Positions 48,379-57,223 of a DNA stretch of 64,000 bases are shown one piece after another. Position 1 is the first letter of the stretch; every line of letters begins with the position of its first letter. The DNA is taken from the NCBI GenBank assembly GCA_016935175.1, contig JAFGRK010000018.1, forward strand, positions 44,773 through 108,772, read 5' to 3'. Below the pieces are notes generated by a model. The model saw nothing but the letters and a program-made list of their open reading frames with translations. It was not told where the DNA came from and did not search any database. This DNA comes from Candidatus Woesearchaeota archaeon. GTDB lineage: Archaea; Nanobdellota; Nanobdellia; Woesearchaeales; SM23-78. A program made the translations under genes and the position numbers.

Positions 48379-49797
48379 ATGGGAACAGGTTTAGATGAGA
48401 AGATAAGGCAAGCCTTCACTGAGGGAAGAGTGGCTGATGAAGTGCAGGCAGAGCTGGTCAGCCAGGGATTCATGGAAGATGAAGTCATGGATGCAATCCA
48501 GAAGATCAAGGGCCCTGAGCGCAGCAAGGAAGAGAAGAGTAACATAAGGCTGCTCACAGTAAAAGAGGTATTGGACAGGGTTGGCTATGGCTTTTCCAGC
48601 ATACAGTTCATCAACATCCTTTTCTTCCTCTCAGGAGCAGGCTTCTTGCTCATCGGCATAATCAATGGCTTGAAAACAATATTCTCCCTCATAATATCCT
48701 CTTTTCTGCAGGAATATTCCAAGCTAAGGAGCATTAGCAAGAGCTTTATGGGTTGGGCAGGCATATTGTTTGGCATAAGCTTCTTGGTGATAGCTGCTGC
48801 AGTGGTGGCCAAGTCCTTGGCATTGTTCTCAATAGCCCTCCTTATAGGGAGCATAGGTGTTGTAACCTACGGAGACCTCTACAACCAACTAGTAGAGCAG
48901 ACCATCAAGAAGGAGAAGATGAGCAAGTTCCTGCTAAGGATATCGCACTACGGCGTCATAATAACAGCAATATCATTAATACTTGCAGGTTTCTTGTTTG
49001 ACCAGCTGCCGATGATGAATGCTGAGAAGATAAGCTTGTTTGGCAGGAGCTACCCCATCTATGGCTACCTGATAGCATTTGAGATAACAGCCATAGCCTT
49101 CATACTGTCTGGCTATGTTCTTCACTTCATTAAGGAGAAGAAGATTGAATCCCAAAAAGTCAAAGGCTTCTTCAGCAGCTACTTCAGGAAGATAAGGCTG
49201 CAGATAGGCAGTTTTTTGAAAAACAAATACCTGGTCACCTTGCTTTTCGCAAGCGCAATAACAGGGCTTGTGCAGATCCTTGGCAACTCATTCTACGGAA
49301 TATTCATATACAACAAGTTCAGTTACCTCGCATTCAAGGGCTTCATGAACATAGCAATTATTTTCACCTTTGCCATACTAGTGTCATTCCTAGGGCCTGC
49401 ATTCTCAAAAGCCCTTAACAAGAAAGTAGGGCTAGCGCCGACAATGGTCTTTGGCACCCTGCTTGTTGCGATGATGCCCCTTGTTGCTGCTTACAACCCT
49501 CATTTCATGAGCATCACCCTGGCCAATGCGTTTTCAGTGCTAGGAGCAGCTATACTTGGAACGAGCCAGGGTTTATTGATAAGGAAATTGCTCTCAGAAG
49601 AGCAAAGAAAGCTCTACTTCGCAGCCCTTAGCATCTTAGTAATAATACCATTCATAATCTTAATACCTATAGGATCATGGATAGCCCAGGCTTATGGGCT
49701 AGTGCCATTATTCAAGATTCTTGCCATCATATTGCTAGCCATAGGAGCACCCTTATATTTCATCCTGGTGCTCATGGCCAACAAGCTAAGGCTGTGA
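48379..49797 (+). CDS. MFS-like multi-pass membrane protein with N-terminal helical motif
   Basis: 472 residues. A soluble N-terminus of about 60 residues (LDEKIRQAFTEGRVADEVQAELVSQGFMEDEVMDAIQ) is a short two-helix motif reminiscent of the one in the 14524-15126 protein. About 10-12 transmembrane helices follow. The C-terminal half has a major-facilitator layout: TLLFASAITGLVQILGNSFYG, SFLGPAFSKALNKKVGLAP as the half-linker loop, and GTSQGLLIRKLLSEEQRKLYFAAL. The N-terminal half is less typical. The substrate cannot be inferred. It ends just before tRNA-Arg. Confidence 0.6.
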   Translation: MGTGLDEKIRQAFTEGRVADEVQAELVSQGFMEDEVMDAIQKIKGPERSKEEKSNIRLLTVKEVLDRVGYGFSSIQFINILFFLSGAGFLLIGIINGLKTIFSLIISSFLQEYSKLRSISKSFMGWAGILFGISFLVIAAAVVAKSLALFSIALLIGSIGVVTYGDLYNQLVEQTIKKEKMSKFLLRISHYGVIITAISLILAGFLFDQLPMMNAEKISLFGRSYPIYGYLIAFEITAIAFILSGYVLHFIKEKKIESQKVKGFFSSYFRKIRLQIGSFLKNKYLVTLLFASAITGLVQILGNSFYGIFIYNKFSYLAFKGFMNIAIIFTFAILVSFLGPAFSKALNKKVGLAPTMVFGTLLVAMMPLVAAYNPHFMSITLANAFSVLGAAILGTSQGLLIRKLLSEEQRKLYFAALSILVIIPFIILIPIGSWIAQAYGLVPLFKILAIILLAIGAPLYFILVLMANKLRL

Positions 49798-49854
49798 ATT
49801 TATGCTATTTCTGGCAAATTTTATAAAGAAAACAAGACACTTCTATGTTCTAGT

Positions 49855-50098
49855 GGGCCCGTAGCCTAGCCTGGCAAGCCTTTAACGAAAGCCTTGAGGG
49901 AAAAACTTAAGGGGGATATTCGCTAACGCTCAATCCCCCGAACTAAGAAAGATTTCGTTTTGGCTTGAGCACATAGGGCGACAGCCTTCTACCCAATGGA
50001 TGAGAAATCCTTGGGATGAGAGCTGTAGGTCGTGGGTTCGAATACTTTCGGACTGGTTCGAAAGGAACAAGACAAAGTCGACTTTCCCACCGGGCTCA
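49855..50098 (+). tRNA. tRNA-Arg(UCU) with three introns (D loop, anticodon loop, T loop)
   Basis: Acceptor GGGCCCG/CGGGCTC (with one G-U), discriminator A. D stem GCCT/GGGC is separated by about 97 inserted bases (roughly 49876-49972) folded as CAAGCC/GGCTTG, AACGAAA/TTTCGTT and GGGGGAT/ATCCCCC. Anticodon stem ACAGC/GCTGT with loop CTTCTA plus A38 gives UCU; its 29-nt intron (49992-50020) is at the canonical 37/38 site. T stem GTGGG/CCCAC has TTCGAA then a 42-nt insert (about 50043-50084) with CTTTCG/CGAAAG. Removing all three gives a normal 76-nt tRNA. Exact boundaries of the D and T introns may shift by one to three bases. Confidence 0.88.
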
Positions 50099-50112
50099 CT
50101 TTATTTTTATCT

Positions 50113-50820
50113 TCACTTCCTCATATAGAACTCTTTCTTTTTCTTGTCAAACCTTTCAATAGCATACCTTAGCATAGTCCTGGGCATTGTTTTATAGTGT
50201 TTTTTTAAGAATTTTTCCTCTTCTACCTGGCTTACTCGCTTGCCTACTTCCCTAAGCATCCATCCTACAGCTTTCTGGATAAGGTCGTGCTTGTCATTGA
50301 CAAGGGCTTCTGCGATTGCAAGAGCATCCTTGGCCTCGCCATTGGCTATGAACTCAAAGGTTGCAAGCATTGCAATCCTCTTTTCCCATATGCTTTTGCT
50401 TTTTGCCAGCTTGTAAAGAATGCCTCTTGGCTTGTCAAGAAGATAATTACCAATAATATTCGGAGAAGAAAGGTCAATCAAGTCCCAGTTGTTGATGTTA
50501 TGGGTGTTTTTTAGGTACATTCCAAAGATTTCTTTTCTAACCTCAGAATCTTCCTCTGCGGCATAATACTTTTGCATCAGGATTAGCAGAGCAATGAGCC
50601 TATATTCGTGAATCTTACTATCCAGCAGTTGCTGTATTGCGTTCAGGCTTAAATCCTTATGCCTCTTTGCAACACTTCTCTGCACAGGCACCTTAAGCCC
50701 AAGAAATACATCTCCCTCGCCATACTCGCCAGGCCCTGTCTTGAAGAATCTCTGGAGATTGGCTGCCTGCTTCTTGTCAGCAAGGCTTTCAACTTCTTTT
50801 TTTAGCTCAGCAAGGCTCAT
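50113..50820 (-). CDS. DNA alkylation repair protein, AlkD-like HEAT-repeat fold
   Basis: 235 residues. GVFLGLKVPVQRSVAKRH-like sequence (YGEGDVFLGLKVPVQRSVAKRHKDL) near 34-58 is the signature start of AlkD-like proteins. Paired helices continue with INNWDLIDLSSPNIIGNYL near 111, EKRIAMLATFEFIANGE and DLIQKAVGWMLREVGKR. These correspond to the HEAT-like repeats that flip or expose alkylated bases and to the conserved W/D residues of AlkD. The glycosylase activity removes 3- and 7-alkylpurines in bacteria. Convergent with tRNA-Arg, 15 bases away. Confidence 0.85.
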   Translation of the reverse strand: MSLAELKKEVESLADKKQAANLQRFFKTGPGEYGEGDVFLGLKVPVQRSVAKRHKDLSLNAIQQLLDSKIHEYRLIALLILMQKYYAAEEDSEVRKEIFGMYLKNTHNINNWDLIDLSSPNIIGNYLLDKPRGILYKLAKSKSIWEKRIAMLATFEFIANGEAKDALAIAEALVNDKHDLIQKAVGWMLREVGKRVSQVEEEKFLKKHYKTMPRTMLRYAIERFDKKKKEFYMRK

Positions 50821-50902
50821 CTCATAGATGGGCTATAAGCACAGGTATATATCTTTATCGTAATCTTTATTAACCCAGGTTTTATCCTTTTACCTCGTAG
50901 AC

Positions 50903-50974
50903 GCACCCGTCGCCAAGCGGCTAAGGCACAAGGCTGCAACCCTTGCATCATGAGTTCGAGTCTCATCGGGTGCT
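50903..50974 (+). tRNA. tRNA-Cys(GCA)
   Basis: Acceptor GCACCCG/CGGGTGC with discriminator U73, typical for tRNA-Cys. D arm GCC AAGCGGCTAA GGC, anticodon stem CAAGG/CCTTG with loop CTGCAAC (anticodon GCA), T arm ATGAG TTCGAGT CTCAT. No intron and no encoded CCA. It is the only intronless tRNA in this window. Confidence 0.95.
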
Positions 50975-51018
50975 TATTTCAACATCTTGTTCCAATGTCA
51001 TTCTTCTTTATCAGCTAA

Positions 51019-52335
51019 TTATCTCAGAATCTCCAGTGCATCACAAGCCTTGATATAGCCGTTCTCAGGATGAGCTTTTTTCCATTCCTTAAAAGAATAA
51101 ATTCCCTCAAGAAACACGCTGCAAGCATCTCTCAGGGCATCTTCATTTATCACAAATGCAAGCCTCACCTGGCTTTTGCCTAGCTTCTTGTTCACATAGA
51201 ACTCTCCTGCAGGCGCGCTTGAAGTAGTCTTACCGTCCTTATCAAACTCCTGTAGCATGTACCAGGCAAACTCCTCTGCATCAACCTTCTCGCCATTAAG
51301 ATGATTTCCCAGGTCTACCATCATATAGAACGCGCCATCGGGCCTGGAGAACTTGATGCCTTCTCCTCCTGAGATAACCTCACGGGCAACATTCCTCCTT
51401 TTGAGGTATTCTTCCTTGACAGATTGGATGTAATGCTTGTTGCCCAGCACTGCCATCCCTCCCAGCTGCTCAGTGGTTGACACTGAGAGCCTTATCTGTG
51501 CAAGCTTCATGGCTGCATTCATTACCTTAGGGTTCTTGCTGACTATCCTTCCAAGCCTTGCGCCGCAAAGATTATACCTTTTGGAGTCGCTGTCAACCAT
51601 TATCACATTGTCTTCAAGCCCAGGGAAGTGCATGGCGCTGATGTGAGGCTCACATCCAAAGCAAATCTCCCTGTAGACTTCATCAGATATGACAAATAAG
51701 TTATGCTCTTTGGCGCAATCAGCCACTGCCTTCATCTGCTCAAGGTCATAGACTGCGCCAGTAGGGTTATTAGGGCTGTTGATGAGTATGGCTTTTACTC
51801 CTTTTTCCTTCCTGATTATGTCCTCAAGCTTGGGCTTGAAGTCCTTGAGCTGGAAATTGTCATCAATAGAAGTGGTTATGGGCAAGAGCTTCCTGCTCTC
51901 GCTTTGCACCCTTGAAAAGTAGGCTAAAAAGAAAGGCTCTGGAGTGACAATCTTCTCGCCAGGGTCTGCCACTATCTTGAAAGCCATCTCCAAGGCTTCG
52001 CTACCTCCCATAGTGATTATTATATTGTCAGGCTTAAGGATGATGTCATACAAGGCATAATACTCTGTGAGCGCTGTTCTGTACGCGTCAAGCCCACCGC
52101 TTTTGGCATAGGCCACAGTGCTTTCTGTGAAGCCTTCTTTTAGGTCTTCTTTCCATTCATAATGCCTCAAGGCATCAAAATATTCCTGAGGGGACTTTAA
52201 GTCTGGCTGTCCAATGTGCAAAGGATAGACTTTCTTGCCGCTCTTCCTTGCAAGGTCAATGAAAGGCATAAATTTCCTTATGGAAGAAGGAGGAACGCTC
52301 TTTGCGCTAAGAGATATTTCTGGCATTTGCATCAC
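51019..52335 (-). CDS. Class I/II PLP-dependent aminotransferase (aspartate-aminotransferase-like)
   Basis: 438 residues. Fold-type I blocks: VYPLHIGQPDLKSPQEYF near 36, GLDAYRTALTEYY, NIIITMGGSEALEMAF (cofactor-binding turn), ILINSPNNPTGAVYD, FVISDEVYREICF and SDSKRYNLCGARLGRIVS, whose lysine near 256 anchors pyridoxal phosphate. The final VRLAFVIN strand is the family arginine site that binds the alpha-carboxylate. It would transfer amino groups among aspartate, aromatic or alanine-like substrates; the exact specificity is not readable. It is divergent from trmI across a 47-base shared promoter. Confidence 0.9.
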   Translation of the reverse strand: MMQMPEISLSAKSVPPSSIRKFMPFIDLARKSGKKVYPLHIGQPDLKSPQEYFDALRHYEWKEDLKEGFTESTVAYAKSGGLDAYRTALTEYYALYDIILKPDNIIITMGGSEALEMAFKIVADPGEKIVTPEPFFLAYFSRVQSESRKLLPITTSIDDNFQLKDFKPKLEDIIRKEKGVKAILINSPNNPTGAVYDLEQMKAVADCAKEHNLFVISDEVYREICFGCEPHISAMHFPGLEDNVIMVDSDSKRYNLCGARLGRIVSKNPKVMNAAMKLAQIRLSVSTTEQLGGMAVLGNKHYIQSVKEEYLKRRNVAREVISGGEGIKFSRPDGAFYMMVDLGNHLNGEKVDAEEFAWYMLQEFDKDGKTTSSAPAGEFYVNKKLGKSQVRLAFVINEDALRDACSVFLEGIYSFKEWKKAHPENGYIKACDALEILR

Positions 52336-52382
52336 CCTAGAAATGGAAACATTAAAGAACTATATAAAATTATCCGCTGAAA

Positions 52383-53150
52383 ATGGCAAAAGTGCTGATA
52401 AAAAAGGAAAAGACAGCAATGGTTGATGGCAAGGAGAGGGTTGTCTCTAGCTTTGAAAAGCATTACGTCAAGGAGGAGGCTGACTTTTCTACCAAGCACG
52501 GAACTGTGAGGAAGAAAGAGCTGAAAAAAAAAGCTGGCTCAAGGATAAAGATGGGCAATCATGAGTTCATAATCCTAGACCCTGTGTTCCTTGACCATTA
52601 CAAGCAGATAAAAAGAGGAGCCCAGATAATCACGCTAAAAGATGTTGGGGCCATAATAGCCCATACAGGCATAAACAGGGACACAATGGTGCTGGATGCT
52701 GGCAGCGGCTCAGGAGCGCTAGCGTGCTTCATGGGAAGGATTGCCAAGCAAGTGATAAGCTATGACATTGATGAAAGGAGCCTTGAGATTGCAAGAGGCA
52801 ATGTGGAGCTGCTAGGAGCAAAGAACATCTCAATCAAAGAAGGAAACATCTATGATTACAAGAAAATAAACGAGAAGGGCATTGATGTGTTTGTTCTTGA
52901 TGTGCCAGAGCCATGGAAAGCAATGAAGACAGCCCAAAAAGTGCTTAAGATTGGAGGCTTTTTGGCAGTTTACCTGCCTAACATCAGCCAGATGCAGGAG
53001 TTTGTCAAAGCCCTGCCTGAAGAGTTTCTCATTGAGAAAACAGTAGAAGTAATTGAGAGGGAATGGGCAGTGGATAAATTCAGGTGCAGGCCAGCTACCA
53101 AGGACCATGCTCACACAGGATTTCTTACATTTTCGAGGAAGCTATTATGA
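52383..53150 (+). CDS. trmI: tRNA (adenine-N1)-methyltransferase, TrmI-like
   Basis: 255 residues. N-terminal beta-rich domain leads to TKHGTVRKKELKKKAGSRI near 38. The SAM-binding Rossmann part follows with IIAHTGINRDTMVLDAGSGSGALACFM near 87-112, VISYDIDERSLEIARGNVELLG near 118 and DVFVLDVPEPWKAM near 165, the D(V/L)PEPW block being the TrmI signature. It methylates N1 of A57/A58 in tRNA. The last four bases (ATGA) overlap the start of the next transporter gene, so translation is coupled. Confidence 0.9.
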   Translation: MAKVLIKKEKTAMVDGKERVVSSFEKHYVKEEADFSTKHGTVRKKELKKKAGSRIKMGNHEFIILDPVFLDHYKQIKRGAQIITLKDVGAIIAHTGINRDTMVLDAGSGSGALACFMGRIAKQVISYDIDERSLEIARGNVELLGAKNISIKEGNIYDYKKINEKGIDVFVLDVPEPWKAMKTAQKVLKIGGFLAVYLPNISQMQEFVKALPEEFLIEKTVEVIEREWAVDKFRCRPATKDHAHTGFLTFSRKLL

Positions 53151-54043
53151 ACTTCTTAAGGAACATATTAAGGAACTCATCACTGCTTTTGCTCATATTC
53201 GTGGCAATGGCATTCATCTTTCCTGGACCGGCAGAAGGCATGAAATCACTTATCATACCTTCCCTTATCCTGGCAATGACTCTCTCATTGCAAGGCACCA
53301 AGATAGGCAAGCTTGGAAAGGAGAACAGGCAACAGGTGTTATGGCTTATCCTAGCAAACTTTGTCCTGTTTACAGGGCTCTTGATACTAGCTTCTTTCCT
53401 TGTGCCTGACCCTGAGTTCATGCAGGGAATGATAGTGATAGCAGCAGTTCCTCCTGCAATAGCAGTCATAACAGCATCCTTCCTAATGAAGGCTGATACA
53501 GAAAGGGCTTTGCTTGCAGAGGCAGCATGTTACATCCTAAGCCTTGCGCTCACCCCGCTGATAATATGGCTTTTCTTCAGGGGGCAAGTGGATATTTGGG
53601 AGCTTGTCAAGATATTATTGCTCCTGATAATCTTGCCGTTCATCCTTGCAAAAATCCTTGACTGGCTAAAGAAAAAGCTAAGCATAAAGTATGATTTTAA
53701 GGAAGTAGCCAATCTTACCTTTGGGTTCACATTCTACCTTAGCGTAGCCTTGGCAGTAGGAAGGATACTATCTTCACTGAGCGCTGTTATCATACTCATA
53801 GTCATCATGATAGCGCTCACGTTTGGGCTTGGCACTCTGACAATCTACCTTGGCAAGAAAATGCGAATAGAGAAAAAAGACCTGGCGCTCTATCCCTTGT
53901 TTGCGACTTTTAAGAACGGCAATCTGGCGCTAGGCATCTGCATATCCCTTTTTGCAGTTGGAAGCTATGTTCCCATAGCCATCAAGAGCATAGTTGATGC
54001 TGTCTACCTAGTGTTCTTGTTCTGGATGTTTAGGAAGATGTGA
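53147..54043 (+). CDS. SBF/BASS- or AEC-like membrane transporter
   Basis: The track starts at 53084; the ATG at 53147 is inside the ATGA overlap with trmI and begins directly with the first helix (MNFLRNILRNSSLLLLIFVAM), so it is preferred, giving 298 residues. About nine to ten transmembrane helices follow. IPSLILAMTLSLQGTKI, MIVIAAVPPAIAVITASFL and ATFKNGNLALGICISLF have the inverted-repeat-like composition of bile-acid/sodium symporter (BASS) and auxin-efflux-carrier families. The substrate is unknown. The coupling to a tRNA methyltransferase has no obvious meaning. Confidence 0.65.
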   Translation: MNFLRNILRNSSLLLLIFVAMAFIFPGPAEGMKSLIIPSLILAMTLSLQGTKIGKLGKENRQQVLWLILANFVLFTGLLILASFLVPDPEFMQGMIVIAAVPPAIAVITASFLMKADTERALLAEAACYILSLALTPLIIWLFFRGQVDIWELVKILLLLIILPFILAKILDWLKKKLSIKYDFKEVANLTFGFTFYLSVALAVGRILSSLSAVIILIVIMIALTFGLGTLTIYLGKKMRIEKKDLALYPLFATFKNGNLALGICISLFAVGSYVPIAIKSIVDAVYLVFLFWMFRKM

Positions 54044-54105
54044 TAATAAGGATAAGATAATAAAGATAATAATATTTATATCTTACTTCTAGTTCTCTTG
54101 CAATT

Positions 54106-54672
54106 ATGAAGCGCGAACTCCGTGTCATTGGCATTGATGATGCTCCTTTTGACAAGTTTGACCCATTGCAGAAGTATGTCCTTGTGGTTGGCACTGTTTT
54201 CCGTGGAGGCAGCTTCATGGACGGCATGCTTTCCTGCAAGGTTGAGAAGGATGGCGAGGATGCAACCTTGCGCATTGTTGAGATGATCAACAATTGCAAG
54301 TTCAAGCTTCAGCTCCAGGTAATCTTTCTTGACGGCATTGCAGTAGCAGGGTTCAATGTCATTAACCCAAAATCAGTCTATAAAGAGACAGGCATACCAG
54401 TCATCGTAGTCATAAGGGACTACCCTGATTACAAGAAGATGTTCTCTGCCTTGGAAAAGCTCGGCATGCAAAAAAAGATTGACATCATAAAGAAGATGAC
54501 AAAGCCAGTGGAGATGAATAATATTTATGTCCAATGTGTTGGTATTAGCAAGGACAAGGCTAAGAAAATCCTTAAGATCTGCTGCACCCATTCCAACCTT
54601 CCAGAAGCAATAAGGGTTGCTCATCTAGTGGCGTCTGGGGTTTCTGAAGGAGAGAGCAGAGGAAGAGCCTAA
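54106..54672 (+). CDS. DUF99-family protein (endonuclease V-related fold)
   Basis: 188 residues. The start KRELRVIGIDDAPFDK, the block LVVGTVFRGGSFMDGML near 26 and LQVIFLDGIAVAGFNVINP near 68 followed by GIPVIVVIRDYPDY are the DUF99 core. This archaeal family shares an RNase H-like fold with endonuclease V, and the conserved IDD and FLDGI acidic residues fit a metal-dependent nuclease, though activity is unproven. It is preceded by an AT-rich TATA region (AATATTTATATC). Its 3' end overlaps the convergent DUF1461-like gene by 48 bases. Confidence 0.8.
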   Translation: MKRELRVIGIDDAPFDKFDPLQKYVLVVGTVFRGGSFMDGMLSCKVEKDGEDATLRIVEMINNCKFKLQLQVIFLDGIAVAGFNVINPKSVYKETGIPVIVVIRDYPDYKKMFSALEKLGMQKKIDIIKKMTKPVEMNNIYVQCVGISKDKAKKILKICCTHSNLPEAIRVAHLVASGVSEGESRGRA

Positions 54673-55329
54673 GAATAGCAATATCAAGCTGATTATGATG
54701 ACATGGAAGAATATCTTCTTGGCATAATCATTAAAGAATGCTTCTGGAAACAGCTTTATCAGCAAGTAATGCTCTGGGAAAGAATAGTTGCCCTGGGGGA
54801 AAAGCACTCTATGGAATCCTTCGAAGAAAGCTGGGAAGTTAAGGCTTAGCAAGAAGACTATTAGCAGCACTGCCAATGAGCTTATGCCACTATAGATCAG
54901 CATCCTCCTCAGGTTGTCCTTAAAGCCTTGAAGCCTGCTTAACCTAAAGATGAATAAGGGAACTATGAGAAACGAGCCGATAGCCACGAACTTCACCCAG
55001 CTTATTAGTCTGTGCACATCTTCCAAGTGTGACCTTTCCTCTGGCAGGAAGATCGATAGCCTTTCTTGGCTGTCCGCATCTCTATTTTCACTAGTTAAGT
55101 AATTAATTAAATAGTCAACTGTGTTCCTAACTCCCTGCACCCCAAGCTCATCGTATTGCCCGTACTTCTCAAACTCCTTGTCATAGAAGCTCTTGTCAAA
55201 GAGCACCAGGAAAAAGCTGGCTGAGAACACAATGAGAACTAGCAAGGCTATGGATATTATGACTAGAATTTTTTGCTCAGCAGTTCCCTCAGGATGCTTT
55301 TGCTTTTTATTCCTAGTATGTTTACGCAT
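54625..55329 (-). CDS. DUF1461-like integral membrane protein
   Basis: The track begins at 55410, inside the ABCE1 gene; the ATG at 55329 (MRKHTRNKKQ) is the sensible start and overlaps the end of ABCE1 by eight bases, giving 234 residues. Four helices: ILVIISIALLVLIVFSASFF, FVAIGSFLIVPLFIF, MLIYSGISSLAVLLIVFLLS and IFFHVIIISLILLFLG. Between them are LPEERSHLEDVHRLI and FFEGFHRVLFPQGNYSFPEHYLLIKLFPEAFF, which match the DUF1461 pattern of conserved His/Asp loops. Found in bacteria and archaea; function unknown. Convergent overlap with DUF99 at the 3' end. Confidence 0.7.
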   Translation of the reverse strand: MRKHTRNKKQKHPEGTAEQKILVIISIALLVLIVFSASFFLVLFDKSFYDKEFEKYGQYDELGVQGVRNTVDYLINYLTSENRDADSQERLSIFLPEERSHLEDVHRLISWVKFVAIGSFLIVPLFIFRLSRLQGFKDNLRRMLIYSGISSLAVLLIVFLLSLNFPAFFEGFHRVLFPQGNYSFPEHYLLIKLFPEAFFNDYAKKIFFHVIIISLILLFLGSSSALSFRNPRRH

Positions 55330-57118
55330 AGTACAGCTTCCCGCTCTTCTTCTGCTCCTGGTCTTTCTGGCTTCCAGGCTTGTTGATCCTGGGTCGCTTG
55401 CTCTCTTCATCTCTCCTGAAAGTCAGGTCAATGCTTTTCAAGAACTTGTTCATGCCTTCCTCCATGAAGAATGGGCCTTCTGCTTTTCCGTGAACTGCCG
55501 GTTTTCCCTCAAACACCACCAGCCTGTCAGAGATGGTATCAATGAATAGTATGTCGTGGTCAACAATCAAAATGCTTCTTCCTGTGATGTTAAGCATATC
55601 CCTGACTATCTTGCCCAATCGTAGCCTTTGCTCTACATCAAGATAAGCAGAGGGCTCGTCCATAAGTATGATATCTGCATCTTCGCTCAGGCACTTAGCA
55701 ATCCACAGCCTTTGCAGCTCTCCTCCGCTAAGCTCATTCATCTTGCGCATGAAAAGCTCTTTTAATTCAAGAGGCCTGATGAGCTGCACCTCGTACTTGT
55801 TAATGGCTTCCTGGATGAAAGTCATCACCAGCTCATCCTTTGCCTCAAGGTACTGTGGCTTATAGCTGACCCTCAGGCCTGCCAGTGCAAGCTCATGCCC
55901 TTTAATATCAGAAAGCTTTGCTTTCTGGACCAGCGGGCTTTGCCCGCTGATTTCTCCTGCCAACACTCTCACAAAAGTAGTCTTTCCAATGCCGTTTTCC
56001 CCAAGCACTCCTATTATATCATTCTTGTAGATTTTTCCAGTTCCTGCTTCTAATTCAAAGCTTCCTAGCTTTTGCCTGGAAGCCTGCCATTCTGTCAATA
56101 GGTGAAGCCTTTTGATGTCAATAGGAGGCCTTGCCTCAAACTTAATAGCGTTTTCCCTGAACCTCACATTCTCCTCTTTTAGGAATCCTGATAAGTAGGT
56201 GTTGATGCCTGCTTTTGCAGCCTTAGGCTGGCTAACCACTCCATAAGCAGCAGGCTTTCCATACATCATGTGGATCAGGTCTGCCATGTAGTCAAGGATT
56301 ATAAGGTCGTGCTCAACCACTATCACTCCAACTTGCTCTGTTGCAAGGCTTCTTATGAACTGGCTTATCTTTAGCCTTTGCTTAACATCAAGGTAGCTTG
56401 TGGGCTCGTCAAAGAAATATACATCTGCTTTCTTAAGCACGCAAGCAGCAATTGCCACTCGCTGCAATTCTCCACCGCTAATCTTGGAAATATCATGGTC
56501 TAGGAAGGCTTTTAGCTCAAGAGCATCAGCAATCTTTTCAAATTCCTTTTTCTCATCAACTTTCTTTAGCAAGTCCTTGACAGTGCCCTTGTACTGCCTA
56601 GGGATAAGGTCAACCTGCTGAGGCTTATAGCTAAGCTTGACCTTGCCTTTTTTTACTTTTTCAAAAAAAGTCTGAGCTTCGCTGCCCTTGAAGTAGTCTA
56701 TGAGCTGATCATGAGTTATCTCTTTGCCTGGAATTCCGAGGTTTGGCTTTTCAACACCAGCAAGAATCTTAAGAGCAGTGCTCTTTCCAATGCCGTTCTT
56801 GCCAACAATGCCTACGACCTTGCCAAAGATAGGCACAGGCAGGTTGTAGAGGGCAAAGCCATTCTCACCATACCTATGGACAGGCTCCTTGGTGAGCGCT
56901 TCTGGAAGGTTGACAATATCAAGGGCTTCAAAAGGGCATTTATTAGGGCATATTCCACAGCCTATGCAAAGCTCCTCATTAATTCCAACCTTGCCATCTG
57001 GAGTCTTGATTATGCAGTCTTCTCCCTTGCGATTGATTGGGCATATCCTGATGCAAAGGTAGTTTCCGCAGGCCAGCGGGTTGCACTTTTCCTTTTTCAC
57101 TATACATATACGCTTCAT
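55322..57118 (-). CDS. abce1: ABCE1/Rli1 ribosome-recycling ATPase
   Basis: 598 residues, the usual size. N-terminal Fe-S domain with CNPLACGNYLCIRICPINR and CIGCGICPNKCPFEAL (two 4Fe-4S clusters). First ABC domain: Walker A GKNGIGKST near 108, signature ISGGELQR, Walker B DVYFFDEPTSYLDVKQRL. Second ABC domain: GENGIGKTT near 365, LSGGELQRLWIAKCL and DIILMDEPSAYLDVEQRL. It splits the archaeal ribosome after termination with aRF1/Pelota. The final basic stretch continues the last helix. It is divergent from polB, about 105 bases away. Confidence 0.97.
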   Translation of the reverse strand: MKRICIVKKEKCNPLACGNYLCIRICPINRKGEDCIIKTPDGKVGINEELCIGCGICPNKCPFEALDIVNLPEALTKEPVHRYGENGFALYNLPVPIFGKVVGIVGKNGIGKSTALKILAGVEKPNLGIPGKEITHDQLIDYFKGSEAQTFFEKVKKGKVKLSYKPQQVDLIPRQYKGTVKDLLKKVDEKKEFEKIADALELKAFLDHDISKISGGELQRVAIAACVLKKADVYFFDEPTSYLDVKQRLKISQFIRSLATEQVGVIVVEHDLIILDYMADLIHMMYGKPAAYGVVSQPKAAKAGINTYLSGFLKEENVRFRENAIKFEARPPIDIKRLHLLTEWQASRQKLGSFELEAGTGKIYKNDIIGVLGENGIGKTTFVRVLAGEISGQSPLVQKAKLSDIKGHELALAGLRVSYKPQYLEAKDELVMTFIQEAINKYEVQLIRPLELKELFMRKMNELSGGELQRLWIAKCLSEDADIILMDEPSAYLDVEQRLRLGKIVRDMLNITGRSILIVDHDILFIDTISDRLVVFEGKPAVHGKAEGPFFMEEGMNKFLKSIDLTFRRDEESKRPRINKPGSQKDQEQKKSGKLYYA

Positions 57119-57223
57119 ATTATATACTGGTGCTCAAATGAATTTTATAAAGTTATGCCTCTTAAGGCTGGATATGATTAAATACGAATAATTATATAAA
57201 CTTCTCCTAATTATTTTGTTTAC

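Noticed and set aside
49855-50098. Reading the tRNA-Arg region as two separate tRNA fragments
   Set aside because: All halves join into one cloverleaf with correct stems when the inserts are removed.
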